A DNA stretch of 64,000 nucleotides. It comes from Xenophilus sp003671765 (GTDB lineage Bacteria > Pseudomonadota > Gammaproteobacteria > Burkholderiales > Burkholderiaceae_C). The position numbers and the translations under genes are program-made. The stretch covers positions 1,550,001 to 1,614,000 of the forward strand of contig CP166702.1 of assembly GCA_051414805.1 (NCBI GenBank). The letters run 5' to 3'. Within the stretch, counting starts at the first letter, position 1, and each line of letters starts with the position of its first letter. The notes below the pieces were generated by a model. That model saw only the letters and a program-made list of their open reading frames with translations, was not told the DNA's origin and did not search any database. Shown here piece by piece: positions 44,181 through 52,268 of this stretch.

Positions 44181-46157
44181 ATGACCAACCGCCGCGACGA
44201 TGATTTCCGCATCCGCCCCAGCGCACCGAAGAACCGGGGCCAGGGCTTCGTATCCAAGGTGCTCCAGCAGGCAGGCAAGGCCAGCGGCGGCAAGTCCACG
44301 GTGCGCCGTCCTGGCGGCAGTGGCAAGGGCACCGGCCAGCGGCCCGGATCGCGCCTGGGACGCGGCCACACGGCGGCGCGCTTCGCAGGGGCGAAGCTCA
44401 CGCCTATGTCGCGGCGCGTGACCATCAAGACACTACTGGTCAACCAGCAGCGGGCCAGTCCGCAGTCGCTCGTCAAGCACCTGCGCTACATCGAGCGCGA
44501 CGGCGTGGGCCGCGACGGCGAACCGGGTCGGGCCTATGGGCCGCAGACCGACGAAGCTGATCTGAACGCATTCAAGGAGCGCTGCGCCGATGATCGGCAC
44601 CACTTTCGCTTCATCGTTTCGCCCGAGGAAGGGGCCGAGCTGGAAGACCTGCGCACCTACACGCGGCACCTGATGGGACGCATGGAGGCCGACCTGGGCA
44701 CGCGGCTGGAATGGGTGGCGGTCGATCACTGGAATACCGACAACCCGCACACCCACCTGATCGTGCGCGGGCGCGACGACACCGGCAAAGACCTCATCAT
44801 CGCGGGCGACTACATCACTGATGGTTTTCGTCATCGCGCCGCCGAGCTGGCGACCGAATGGCTGGGGCCACGCACCGAGCTGGAGATCCAGCAGACCTTG
44901 CAGCGCGAGGTGGAGCAAGAGCGGTGGACTAGCCTGGATCGCACGTTGAAACGCGAGGCCGGCGAGGATGGCCGGGTACAGATCGAACGCTTCAACGAAC
45001 CGACGTTGCAACGCCAGCGCCTGCTGCTGATCAGCCGCCTGCAACGCTTGCAGCACCTGGGCCTGGTCGACGAGACGCAGCCCGGCAGTTGGGCCGTCCA
45101 TGCCGATGCCGAGAAGACCTTGCGCGCCCTGGGCGAGCGTGGAGACATCATCCGCACCATCCAGCGGGCCATGAGCGGCCAGCCGCGCGAGCTGGCGGTG
45201 TTCGAGCCGGGCGACGATGGCCGAACTATTCTCGGCCGCGTAGCCGCGAAGGGGCTGGCCGACGAACTGCGCGACCGGGGCTATCTGGTCATCGACGGCG
45301 TGGACGGCAAGGCCCACTACGTCGCGCTCAATGCCCGCGACGAGCTGGCGAACTATCCCAGCGGCGCCGTGGTGGAGGTGAAGGGATCGGCCGCCGTGCG
45401 CGCGGCCGACAAGAACATCGCCGCGCTGGCGAGCGATGGGCTGTACCGCACCGACCTCCACCTAGCCATCGCGCAGGGTCAGGCCGGACCGGGCCGCGAT
45501 CCGCAGGAAGTCGTCGCGGCCCACGTCCGCCGGCTCGAAGCCCTGCGCCGCGCCGGCATCGTGGAGCGCGTGGCCGAGGGATTTTGGAAGGTGCCGGACG
45601 ACCTGGCCGAACAGGGCCGCCGCTACGACGCGCAGCGCCTAGGCGGCGTTGCCGTCGAGTTGAAATCGCACCTGCCCATCGAGCGGCAGGCCCGCGTTAT
45701 CGGGGCCACCTGGCTCGACCAGCAGTTGATCGGCGGCGGCACGGGCCTGGGCGACCTGGGCTTTGGCGGCGAGGCCAAACAGGCCATGCAGCAGCGCACC
45801 GACTTCCTGGCCGAACAGGGGTTGGCCGAGCGGCGCGGGCAGCGCGTGATCCTGGCGCGCAACCTGCTGGGCACGCTGCGCAACCGGGAGCTGGCGCAGG
45901 CCGCGAAGGACATTGCAGGCGAAACGGGCCTGGAGCATCGGCCCGTGGCCGACGGGCAGCGCGTGGCCGGCATCTACCGGCGCAGCGTCATGCTCGCCAG
46001 CGGGCGCTACGCGATGCTTGATGACGGCATGGGCTTCTCGCTGGTGCCGTGGAAGCCGGTGATCGAACAGCGATTGGGGCAGCAGCTTTCCGCGACGGTT
46101 CGCGGCGGCGGGGCGTCCTGGGAGATTGGGCGGCATCGGGGGCCAACCATTTCTTGA
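44181..46157 (+). CDS. virD2: VirD2-type relaxase/mobilization nuclease (DUF3363)
   Basis: The relaxase nicks oriT and leads the strand into the recipient. The 658-residue protein has an N-terminal nuclease domain with HFRFIVSPEEGAEL and the metal-binding HxH in TDNPHTHLIVRG. A long DUF3363 C-terminus ends with GRYAMLDDGMGFSLVPWKPVIEQRLGQ. I start it at ATG 44181 (MTNRRDDDFRIRPSAPKNRGQG), the family start. It seems intact, but the coupling protein gene that should follow is missing, so it could act only with another element's secretion system. Confidence 0.9.
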   Translation: MTNRRDDDFRIRPSAPKNRGQGFVSKVLQQAGKASGGKSTVRRPGGSGKGTGQRPGSRLGRGHTAARFAGAKLTPMSRRVTIKTLLVNQQRASPQSLVKHLRYIERDGVGRDGEPGRAYGPQTDEADLNAFKERCADDRHHFRFIVSPEEGAELEDLRTYTRHLMGRMEADLGTRLEWVAVDHWNTDNPHTHLIVRGRDDTGKDLIIAGDYITDGFRHRAAELATEWLGPRTELEIQQTLQREVEQERWTSLDRTLKREAGEDGRVQIERFNEPTLQRQRLLLISRLQRLQHLGLVDETQPGSWAVHADAEKTLRALGERGDIIRTIQRAMSGQPRELAVFEPGDDGRTILGRVAAKGLADELRDRGYLVIDGVDGKAHYVALNARDELANYPSGAVVEVKGSAAVRAADKNIAALASDGLYRTDLHLAIAQGQAGPGRDPQEVVAAHVRRLEALRRAGIVERVAEGFWKVPDDLAEQGRRYDAQRLGGVAVELKSHLPIERQARVIGATWLDQQLIGGGTGLGDLGFGGEAKQAMQQRTDFLAEQGLAERRGQRVILARNLLGTLRNRELAQAAKDIAGETGLEHRPVADGQRVAGIYRRSVMLASGRYAMLDDGMGFSLVPWKPVIEQRLGQQLSATVRGGGASWEIGRHRGPTIS

Positions 46158-46372
46158 GTCAAGGTAAAGCCACAAGCCGGTGGGCAAAATTAGATTTTAT
46201 CCATAGATGGGTGATCAATCCAAAGCGTTACCAAAGGTTGGGATGCCAAAATTAGAATTATCTGTAATTTCGGATACACGGCCACATTCAAAGGCACGCT
46301 ATCGCGTATATGGATTGATGGTTTCCGACCAGTGCCGCATGCGCCTTCCGCAGAATTTGGGGCAAATCCACG

Positions 46373-47716
46373 ATGAAGAGAATAATTTGGACGTTCTGGT
46401 TTTTTGCGCTGGCATTGAGCGCTTTATGGCTTTTTACCGATACGCTCTGGCCTGCACAGTCCAACTACTTCGCCCTGCGAACGGTATGGATTCAATACAG
46501 CGGCGTACTGGCCATCGGCGCGATGTCCGTGGCGATGATGTTGGCCACGCGCCCGGCGTGGCTGGAGCCCAGCTTGAACGGACTGGACAAGATATACCGC
46601 CTGCACAAGTGGCTCGGCATCGCTGCTCTGGCCGCTGCAACAGTACACTGGCTGTGGGCGCAGGGTACTAAATGGGCCGTAGGCTGGGGCTGGCTGACGC
46701 GCCCCGCGCGCAAGCCCCGCGCAACGGCCGATTCAATGGGCTCCATTGAATCGGCGCTGCGTGGCTGGCGTGGACTGGCCGAGGACTTGGGCGAATGGGC
46801 CTTCTACGCCGTCGCCGTGCTACTGGTGCTGGCTTTGGTTAAGCGCTTTCCCTACCGGCTGTTCGCCAAGACGCACCACTGGATGGCAGCGATCTACTTG
46901 GTGCTGGCCTTCCACACCTTGGTGTTGGTGCAGTTCTCCTACTGGGCCCAGCCCGTGGGCTGGGCTTTGGCTATGCTGCTGGCGAGCGGCACGGTATCGG
47001 CGGTGTGGGTGCTGCTGGGCCGAGTCGGTGCGCAGCGCACCGCGCACGGTGTCATCGAATCGCTGCAGACCTACCCTGCGCTGAACGTGCTGGAAACCAC
47101 CCTGCGGATGGACCCGGGCTGGCCCGGCCACCGGCCCGGACAGTTTGCCTTCGCCATGTCCAACCCGAAAGAAGGCCCGCACCCCTACACGCTAGCCTCA
47201 GCCTGGGTGCCGGAAGACCGGCGCATTACCTTCATCACCAAGGCGCTGGGCGACCACACCCGCCGGCTGCCTGAGCGCCTACGGGTAGGCGACCAGGTAA
47301 CGGTCGAGGGGCCTTACGGCTGCTTCACTTTCGACGACGGGCGTGCCCGCCAGATCTGGATCGGCGCCGGCATCGGCATCACCCCATTCATTGCGCGCAT
47401 GAAGTATCTGGCGCAGCACAAAGGCCGAGACGCACGCCCCGTCGATTTGTTCCATCCGACGAGCGACGCTGATCCGCAGGCCATCGAGAAACTGCGCGCT
47501 GACAGCCAGGCGGCCGGCGTTGCGCTACACCTGTTCATCGACAAGAAAGACGGTCGCCTGACGGGTGAGCGCCTGCGTGCCATGGTGCCGGGTTGGAAAG
47601 ACGCCAGCGTCTGGTTCTGCGGCCCCACGGCCTTCGGCCGCGCGTTGCGCGCCGATCTGCTGGCCCAGGGGTTGGAGCCGGAAGCGTTCCACCAAGAGCT
47701 TTTCGAGATGCGCTGA
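46373..47716 (+). CDS. Ferric-reductase-like flavocytochrome (ferredoxin reductase fold)
   Basis: This is a 447-residue membrane oxidoreductase. The N-terminal half has about six helices with haem-type histidines (DKIYRLHKWLGIAALAAATVHWLW; FAKTHHWMAAIYLVLAFHTLVLV), the ferric reductase-like domain. The C-terminal half is an FAD/NAD(P) module (HPYTLASAW; IWIGAGIGITPFIARMKYL; WFCGPTAFGRALRADL). It would move electrons from NAD(P)H across the membrane to a metal or other acceptor. It is followed by its likely two-component regulators. It begins the cargo block after the relaxase. Confidence 0.87.
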   Translation: MKRIIWTFWFFALALSALWLFTDTLWPAQSNYFALRTVWIQYSGVLAIGAMSVAMMLATRPAWLEPSLNGLDKIYRLHKWLGIAALAAATVHWLWAQGTKWAVGWGWLTRPARKPRATADSMGSIESALRGWRGLAEDLGEWAFYAVAVLLVLALVKRFPYRLFAKTHHWMAAIYLVLAFHTLVLVQFSYWAQPVGWALAMLLASGTVSAVWVLLGRVGAQRTAHGVIESLQTYPALNVLETTLRMDPGWPGHRPGQFAFAMSNPKEGPHPYTLASAWVPEDRRITFITKALGDHTRRLPERLRVGDQVTVEGPYGCFTFDDGRARQIWIGAGIGITPFIARMKYLAQHKGRDARPVDLFHPTSDADPQAIEKLRADSQAAGVALHLFIDKKDGRLTGERLRAMVPGWKDASVWFCGPTAFGRALRADLLAQGLEPEAFHQELFEMR

Positions 47717-47730
47717 ATGGAAGAAAGCAT

Positions 47731-48396
47731 ATGCGCATATTGATCGTGGAAGACTCGCAAACGCTGGCCGAAGCCCTGAGCCAGAGCCTTCAGTCGGAAG
47801 GCTATGCCTGCGATACAGCAGCCGATGGCGTGTCCGCGCTGAAGTTTCTTGCCAGCTACCGGTACGACGCCATCATTCTGGACTTGATGCTACCCCGGCT
47901 GGACGGCTTTGGCGTGTTGCGCGCATTGAGCCGGGAGGCCCATGCCGCACCGGTGTTGGTGCTCTCCGCGCGCGAACTGCTCGACGACCGGGTGCGGGCC
48001 TTGGATGCGGGTGCCGATGACTACCTGACAAAACCCTTCGAGCTAGCCGAACTGCTGGCTCGCCTGCGGGCGCTAGTACGGCGTCCGCCGCAACGGGACG
48101 TTCCAGTTCTGCGCCACGGCGATCTGGAGGTCGATCCGCGCTCGCGCATCGCGAGGTTCAAGTGCATTGATCTTGGGCTCACGCCGAAGGAGTATGGACT
48201 GCTCGACTTGCTGCTGCGTCGGCGCGGCGCCACGCTGTCGCGCTCGCAGATTTTTGAACATTTGTACGACAGCCGCAGCGATGCATCGGACAAAGTGGTA
48301 GAGGTGATCGTCAGCACCTTGCGAACCAAGCTTGCCCAGTGCGGCCTGGATGAACTGATCGTGACACGCCGTGGCTTCGGCTACATCCTGCCCTGA
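47731..48396 (+). CDS. OmpR-family response regulator
   Basis: This 221-residue regulator has a receiver domain (MRILIVEDSQTLAEALSQSL; phospho-acceptor Asp in AIILDLMLPRLDGFG; Lys in DYLTKPFELAELLAR). The OmpR-type winged helix is LTPKEYGLLDLLLRRRGATLSRSQIFEHLYD...VEVIVSTLRTKL. It lies 14 bp after the flavocytochrome gene and 3 bp before the kinase gene, so the three are one operon. Direct repeats upstream of the cytochrome b561 gene (51276-51309) are a candidate binding site. Confidence 0.95.
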   Translation: MRILIVEDSQTLAEALSQSLQSEGYACDTAADGVSALKFLASYRYDAIILDLMLPRLDGFGVLRALSREAHAAPVLVLSARELLDDRVRALDAGADDYLTKPFELAELLARLRALVRRPPQRDVPVLRHGDLEVDPRSRIARFKCIDLGLTPKEYGLLDLLLRRRGATLSRSQIFEHLYDSRSDASDKVVEVIVSTLRTKLAQCGLDELIVTRRGFGYILP

Positions 48397-48399
48397 ACG

Positions 48400-49812
48400 A
48401 TGGTACGTCCCGATTCCGAAGCCCTTTCTGATGCGAGTCAAGGCGGATCCTGGTCCTTGCAGCGGCGGCTGGCTGCCAGCTTGGTGATCTGCATTGGAGG
48501 AACCTTCGCGATCCTGTTTCCCGTCCTCGACTACTGGATTGACCACGAAATCTATCGACGGATGGATACCACCCTGATGCAACGATCAGCGGCGGTGGGG
48601 CGCGTGCTGCAGGAGTTGGATGCGAGAAAGCTCGAAAGCCTCATGCCGGAATATGAGCATGGCGGGCATACCGAGTTCTTCACGGTCTTCGATTCACAGA
48701 CCCACCGGACCTTGCTACGGTCTCCCAGCAGTGCAGGCGCCGAGCTATCGCTTGGCCCGGTGGAGCAAGGCACCCCGCGCTATTACGACGTGACACTTCC
48801 GGATGGCCACGCGGGCCGCGCGCTGGCGACGCGCGTGTCGGTAACTGGAGAGAGGTCTCAGCTATTAGTCGTCGCAACAGAACGCCGGGATTGGGATCAA
48901 ACCGAGCGGCGCATCCACTTTGCGCTCTTGGGCGGTATTGTGCTGGCAACGCTGCTAGCGACGGGCCTGGCGCTGCTCATGGTTCGGCATATCGTGGTCA
49001 TGCTGGAGCGGGTCGGCGAGCAACTGGCCGATCTGCGTTCGGATCGGCCGATTGCGCGGATCGGAGCGGACTTTCCCCGTGAACTGCGTCCGTTTGCCGA
49101 AGCCTTCAATCAGGGCTTGCATCACCTGTATGCGGCCATTGTCCGCGAGCGCCGCTTCTCCCGCGATGTGGCCCACGAGTTGCGCACGCCCCTGGCGGAA
49201 ATCCGCATCAGCGCAGAAAGCGCTTTGATCGATGCCGACCCGGCCCGAATCCAGCGCGCCCTGAATGCAATGATCCAGGCCAGTTCACGCATGCAGCGCA
49301 GTGTGGACACTCTGCTGTTGTTGGCGCGTCTTGAGTCCGGCCAACACACACTGGCGCTGGATCCTCTGGATCTGACAGCTTTGCTGCAAGAGTTACTGGC
49401 GGGACTCAACGTCCAGAAAATGGCACCCAAGTCACCCATCCGCGTGACTTTGCCTGAATCAGCATGGGTGCAAAGTGATCAGGGCGTGATCGAACGCATC
49501 CTCTCCAACCTCTTGCGCAATGCCATTGAATACGCGCCCGAAGGCGACGACATTCAATGTAGGCTGGAGCTCGAGGCATCCGGCTGGATGTTAACCATCG
49601 TTAACACAGCTCCCAATTTGCAGGCATCCGATCTAGATCAATTCGGCCTTCGCTTCTGGCGCAAGGATTCCGAAGGCGGCACGGCGCATCACGCTGGACT
49701 GGGACTGGCGCTGGCCCTGGCGCTCGCGCATGCCATAGACCTGCCGCTGGCGTTCTCACTGGACAACGGTCGGCTGTCCGCGCGGCTTGGCCCTTGGCCA
49801 CCGCTGCTCTGA
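48400..49812 (+). CDS. Sensor histidine kinase
   Basis: This 470-residue membrane kinase has TM1 at about residues 26-47 (LVICIGGTFAILFPVLDYW). A periplasmic domain of about 125 residues follows, then TM2 (LLGGIVLATLLATGLALLMV), HAMP, and the phospho-acceptor His in RDVAHELRTPLAEIRIS. The ATPase domain has NLLRNAIEYAPEG (N box) and later AGLGLALALALAHAI (G2-like). The input signal is unknown; the setting with a ferric reductase and a VIT1-family protein suggests a metal or redox cue. Confidence 0.93.
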   Translation: MVRPDSEALSDASQGGSWSLQRRLAASLVICIGGTFAILFPVLDYWIDHEIYRRMDTTLMQRSAAVGRVLQELDARKLESLMPEYEHGGHTEFFTVFDSQTHRTLLRSPSSAGAELSLGPVEQGTPRYYDVTLPDGHAGRALATRVSVTGERSQLLVVATERRDWDQTERRIHFALLGGIVLATLLATGLALLMVRHIVVMLERVGEQLADLRSDRPIARIGADFPRELRPFAEAFNQGLHHLYAAIVRERRFSRDVAHELRTPLAEIRISAESALIDADPARIQRALNAMIQASSRMQRSVDTLLLLARLESGQHTLALDPLDLTALLQELLAGLNVQKMAPKSPIRVTLPESAWVQSDQGVIERILSNLLRNAIEYAPEGDDIQCRLELEASGWMLTIVNTAPNLQASDLDQFGLRFWRKDSEGGTAHHAGLGLALALALAHAIDLPLAFSLDNGRLSARLGPWPPLL

Positions 49813-49825
49813 GATTGACGCAGAT

Positions 49826-50533
49826 CTACACCGCAGTGCCGAACATGGCTCCCACGCCCGCTGTCACGGCCATGGCAAATGTGCCCCAGAACGCGACGCG
49901 CAGCGCACTTTTGAAGAGCGGCGTACCACCCACGGCAGCAGCCGCAGCGCCGAGCAGGGCCAGGAAGACAATCGCCGTCGCGACGATCCAATAGAGCAGG
50001 CTCTGCTCTGGCGCCAGCAGAACCACAGCCAGCGGCATGGCCGCGCCCACGGCGAAGCTCCCGGCGGACGCCATTGCAGCTTGCAGCGGGCGAGCGCTCA
50101 GCGTTTCAGAAATGCCCAGTTCATCGCGCGCGTGCGCGCCCAGCGCATCATGTGCCATCAACTGCGTGGCGACTTGATCCGCGAGCCGATGATCCAGGCC
50201 ACGCCGGACGTAGATGGCGGCCAGTTCCCGATGCTCTGCATGCGGACTACGGTTCAGTTCATCTTGTTCCCGTGCCAGATCTGCCTTTTCCGTATCAGCT
50301 TGTGAATAGACCGACACGAACTCGCCTGCAGCCATGGACATGGCGCCGGCTACCAACCCCGCGATGGCCGTGGTCATGATGCTGGCATGGCTTGCATGGG
50401 CAGCAGCCACGCCTGCAACTAGGCTGGCCGTGGAAATGATGCCGTCATTGGCACCCAGAACAGCGGCGCGCAGCCATCCGATATGTTCAGTGCGGTGACT
50501 TTCAGGGTGGGCGCGGTGGTGAAATTTGGTCAT
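49826..50533 (-). CDS. VIT1/CCC1-family iron or manganese transporter
   Basis: This 235-residue membrane protein starts with HIGWLRAAVLGANDGIISTASLVAGVAAA, the VIT1/CCC1 signature. It has AMSMAAGEFVSVYSQADTEKADL in TM2 and its cytoplasmic loop, and three C-terminal helices. Relatives export or store Fe2+ or Mn2+. It converges with the kinase gene and lies 41 bp downstream of the cytochrome b561 gene, probably co-transcribed with it. Confidence 0.92.
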   Translation of the reverse strand: MTKFHHRAHPESHRTEHIGWLRAAVLGANDGIISTASLVAGVAAAHASHASIMTTAIAGLVAGAMSMAAGEFVSVYSQADTEKADLAREQDELNRSPHAEHRELAAIYVRRGLDHRLADQVATQLMAHDALGAHARDELGISETLSARPLQAAMASAGSFAVGAAMPLAVVLLAPEQSLLYWIVATAIVFLALLGAAAAAVGGTPLFKSALRVAFWGTFAMAVTAGVGAMFGTAV

Positions 50534-50574
50534 TGGAGATTCGAATTCATGTAAAGCAGCCTGAGGCCAGTAGG

Positions 50575-51126
50575 TCAGGGGCGTCGACCGGGAAGCATGC
50601 GAACCACTGTGTTGTCACGCATGACGTAGTGGTGCAACAGCGCCGCCATCGCATGCAATCCGATCAAGACATAGCCCAATGTCGCCAGCGCCTCATGGAC
50701 ATCCTTGAGTTGGCGCGACAAAGCAACGTCGGTGCCGATCAGAGAGGGAACGGGCAAGCCAAACAGAACAATCGGCTTGCCCGCCGCACTCAAGGTGAGC
50801 CATCCGAGCAGCGGCATGGCGAGCATGAAGCTGTAGAGCGCATAGTGCATGCCATCGGCGAGCGTGGCCTGCCAGCGTGGCATGGGTGGTTGGATCGCGG
50901 GCTTCACGCCCGCCTGGATGCGCACCCCGATACGGATCACGACGATCACCAGAACGCTGAGGCCCAGCAGGTAGTGCAAGGACTTCATGGCGTCTCTCAA
51001 GGCTCCCTTGGGTGCCAGTCCGCGCAATTCCATGCTCGCATAGACCGCAATGATGAGAATCACGGTCAGCCAGTGCAAGCCTATGACCAAGGGACTGAAA
51101 CGGTATTCGGAATTCTTGATGTCCAT
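50575..51126 (-). CDS. Cytochrome b561-type membrane protein
   Basis: This 183-residue di-haem cytochrome b has four helices: YRFSPLVIGLHWLTVILIIAVYASMEL, LHYLLGLSVLVIVVIRIGVRIQAG, HYALYSFMLAMPLLGWLTLSA, and LGYVLIGLHAMAALLHHYVMRDNTV. It carries paired His ligands. It would pass electrons between quinone and periplasmic partners. The start MDIKNSEYRFSP (51126) is chosen over an upstream ATG at 51156. Confidence 0.9.
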   Translation of the reverse strand: MDIKNSEYRFSPLVIGLHWLTVILIIAVYASMELRGLAPKGALRDAMKSLHYLLGLSVLVIVVIRIGVRIQAGVKPAIQPPMPRWQATLADGMHYALYSFMLAMPLLGWLTLSAAGKPIVLFGLPVPSLIGTDVALSRQLKDVHEALATLGYVLIGLHAMAALLHHYVMRDNTVVRMLPGRRP

Positions 51127-51447
51127 GGCGCATGGCCCCGATGTTTGAGATGGCAAAAAAGCGAACCGCTGGCTATCCTGGCTATCGGATCAAGTGACTG
51201 AGAAGTCAACTTACCGGCAGCTTGTGGCTCAAGACAAGCGGTTTTTTTCTGAATAGATCGTACAGAGAAAATTTCGCTTTCTCCAAAGCTTTCTCAAAGC
51301 TTCACCGAAGAACATGAGCTGATCTTTACAAGAGATCGACCGCATGTTTCGCCTCATTAACCTCGCGCACCGCTTCATATGCGACGAATTTTCAATTCGC
51401 GCTGTGTGCTCTCTACTCTGCTCTACGTCATTTGGGGCGGCACAAGC
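51127..51447. other. Intergenic region with the cytochrome promoter and the element junction
   Basis: This 321-bp stretch has no gene of its own. It carries the direct repeats at 51276-51309 and an AT-rich part (51240-51275) suited to a promoter reading leftwards. The join between cargo DNA and the trbI fragment lies somewhere near 51,430-51,448. A non-native lead-in frame (MRRIFNSRCVLSTLLYV) reads into trbI but looks meaningless. Confidence 0.6.
51276..51309. promoter_or_regulatory. Direct repeats, likely OmpR-type response regulator site
   Basis: GCTTTCTCCAAA (51276), GCTTTCTCAAA (51288) and GCTTCACCGAA (51299) are three head-to-tail units at 12- and 11-bp spacing, the one-turn spacing of OmpR-family sites. 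They lie about 150 bp upstream of the cytochrome b561 start in the same cargo block as an OmpR-type regulator. Confidence 0.55.
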
Positions 51448-51897
51448 ATGAGCTTCCCAACCTTGAAAGCGGCGGGCACCTCCAGCCGAACCAAGACCTT
51501 GGCCCTGTGGAACCGCGTCATCCTGCCGGACACGTCCTCGCTGAAGCTAGACAACCTGGCGGGCACTGACCCTGCCGGCTATTCCGGCCTGGAGGATGGC
51601 GTCGATTGGCATTGGGATCGCGTCTTCGCGGGTGCGGCGCTGACGACCCTGCTGGGCGTGGGTGCCGAGTTGGCCGCACCGGAAAACCGGCAGGATGGCA
51701 ACCGCATCGTGATCGCTGGGCGCGATAGCGCGCAGGACAGCATCAACCAGGTCGGCCAAGAGATGACCCGGCGCAACATGAACATCCAGCCGACGCTGAC
51801 CGAGCGGCCGGGCCTGCCGGTGCGGATCATCGTCAACCGCGATTTTGTGCTGCGGCCGTACCAGCCTATGTTCTTCAACCGTGGAATTGCGAAATGA
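51448..51897 (+). pseudogene. trbI: 3' fragment of conjugal transfer gene trbI
   Basis: About 150 residues match the C-terminal beta-barrel part of TrbI/VirB10: ALWNRVILPDTSSLKLDNL, GTDPAGYSGLEDGVDWHWDRVFAGAALTTLLGVGAELAAP, DSINQVGQEMTRRNMNIQPTLTERPG and LRPYQPMFF. The N-terminal two thirds, with the membrane anchor, are absent. It is the only visible trace of the mating-pair operon. Its stop overlaps the next start (ATGA). Confidence 0.87.
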
Positions 51898-52268
51898 ACA
51901 CCACCAGGAAGTTGCGGCTTGGGCCGCTGCCCAAGGTCGAGAGCGTCAAGCTGGCCTTTGCGTGCCCGGTCAGCCTGAAAGCCGACCTCGACCGTTACGC
52001 CGCGCTGCACGCGCAGGTGTACGGCGAAGCGGTCGATGCCACGACGCTGATCCCGCACATGCTAGAGGCCTTCATGCAAGGAGACCGTGGGTTTCAGAGA
52101 AACAGCGCTAGTAAACACGCATTGCAAAACGCTGGTGGAGTAACCATCTCCGGTTGCCGTACAAGGTGCCGGTGGAAAGCTGGAACGATTACGGCCAGCG
52201 CGAGCAGACACGGCGGGAGCACTTGGTCGAGCTGCAAACGGTGTTTGGATTCAAGCCCTTCACCATGA
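51894..52268 (+). pseudogene. DUF2274 gene with its 3' end replaced at the transposon junction
   Basis: The first about 66 residues (MNTTRKLRLGPLPKVESVKLAFACPVSLKADLDRYAALHAQVYGEAVDATTLIPHMLEAFMQGDRGF, in pieces) are a DUF2274 protein, which normally follows trbI and ends shortly after this point. The frame then runs on into DNA next to and inside the Tn3-family transposase gene, adding about 58 foreign residues. The core may still fold, but the tail is not native. Confidence 0.75.

Larger units (their letters stand above)
36452..52110. mobile_element. Remnant of a Tn4371-type integrative conjugative element
   Basis: The block begins at TTTTTCAT with an integrase N-terminus. It keeps the element's usual gene order: integrase, XRE, DUF2958, DUF2285, AlpA-like, RepA, ParA, ParB-like, DUF2840, TraF and relaxase, then the trbI 3' end and DUF2274. 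The coupling protein (traG) and trbB to trbG are absent, and a redox/iron cargo block lies in their place. The integrase has lost its catalytic domain. No right-hand attachment copy is visible, and the right side has been cut by a Tn3-family transposon. The end coordinate is approximate. Confidence 0.7.

Noticed and set aside
46207..46671. Plus-strand ORF overlapping the start of the flavocytochrome gene
   Set aside because: It starts in the AT-rich control gap and runs out of frame through a clearly coding region.
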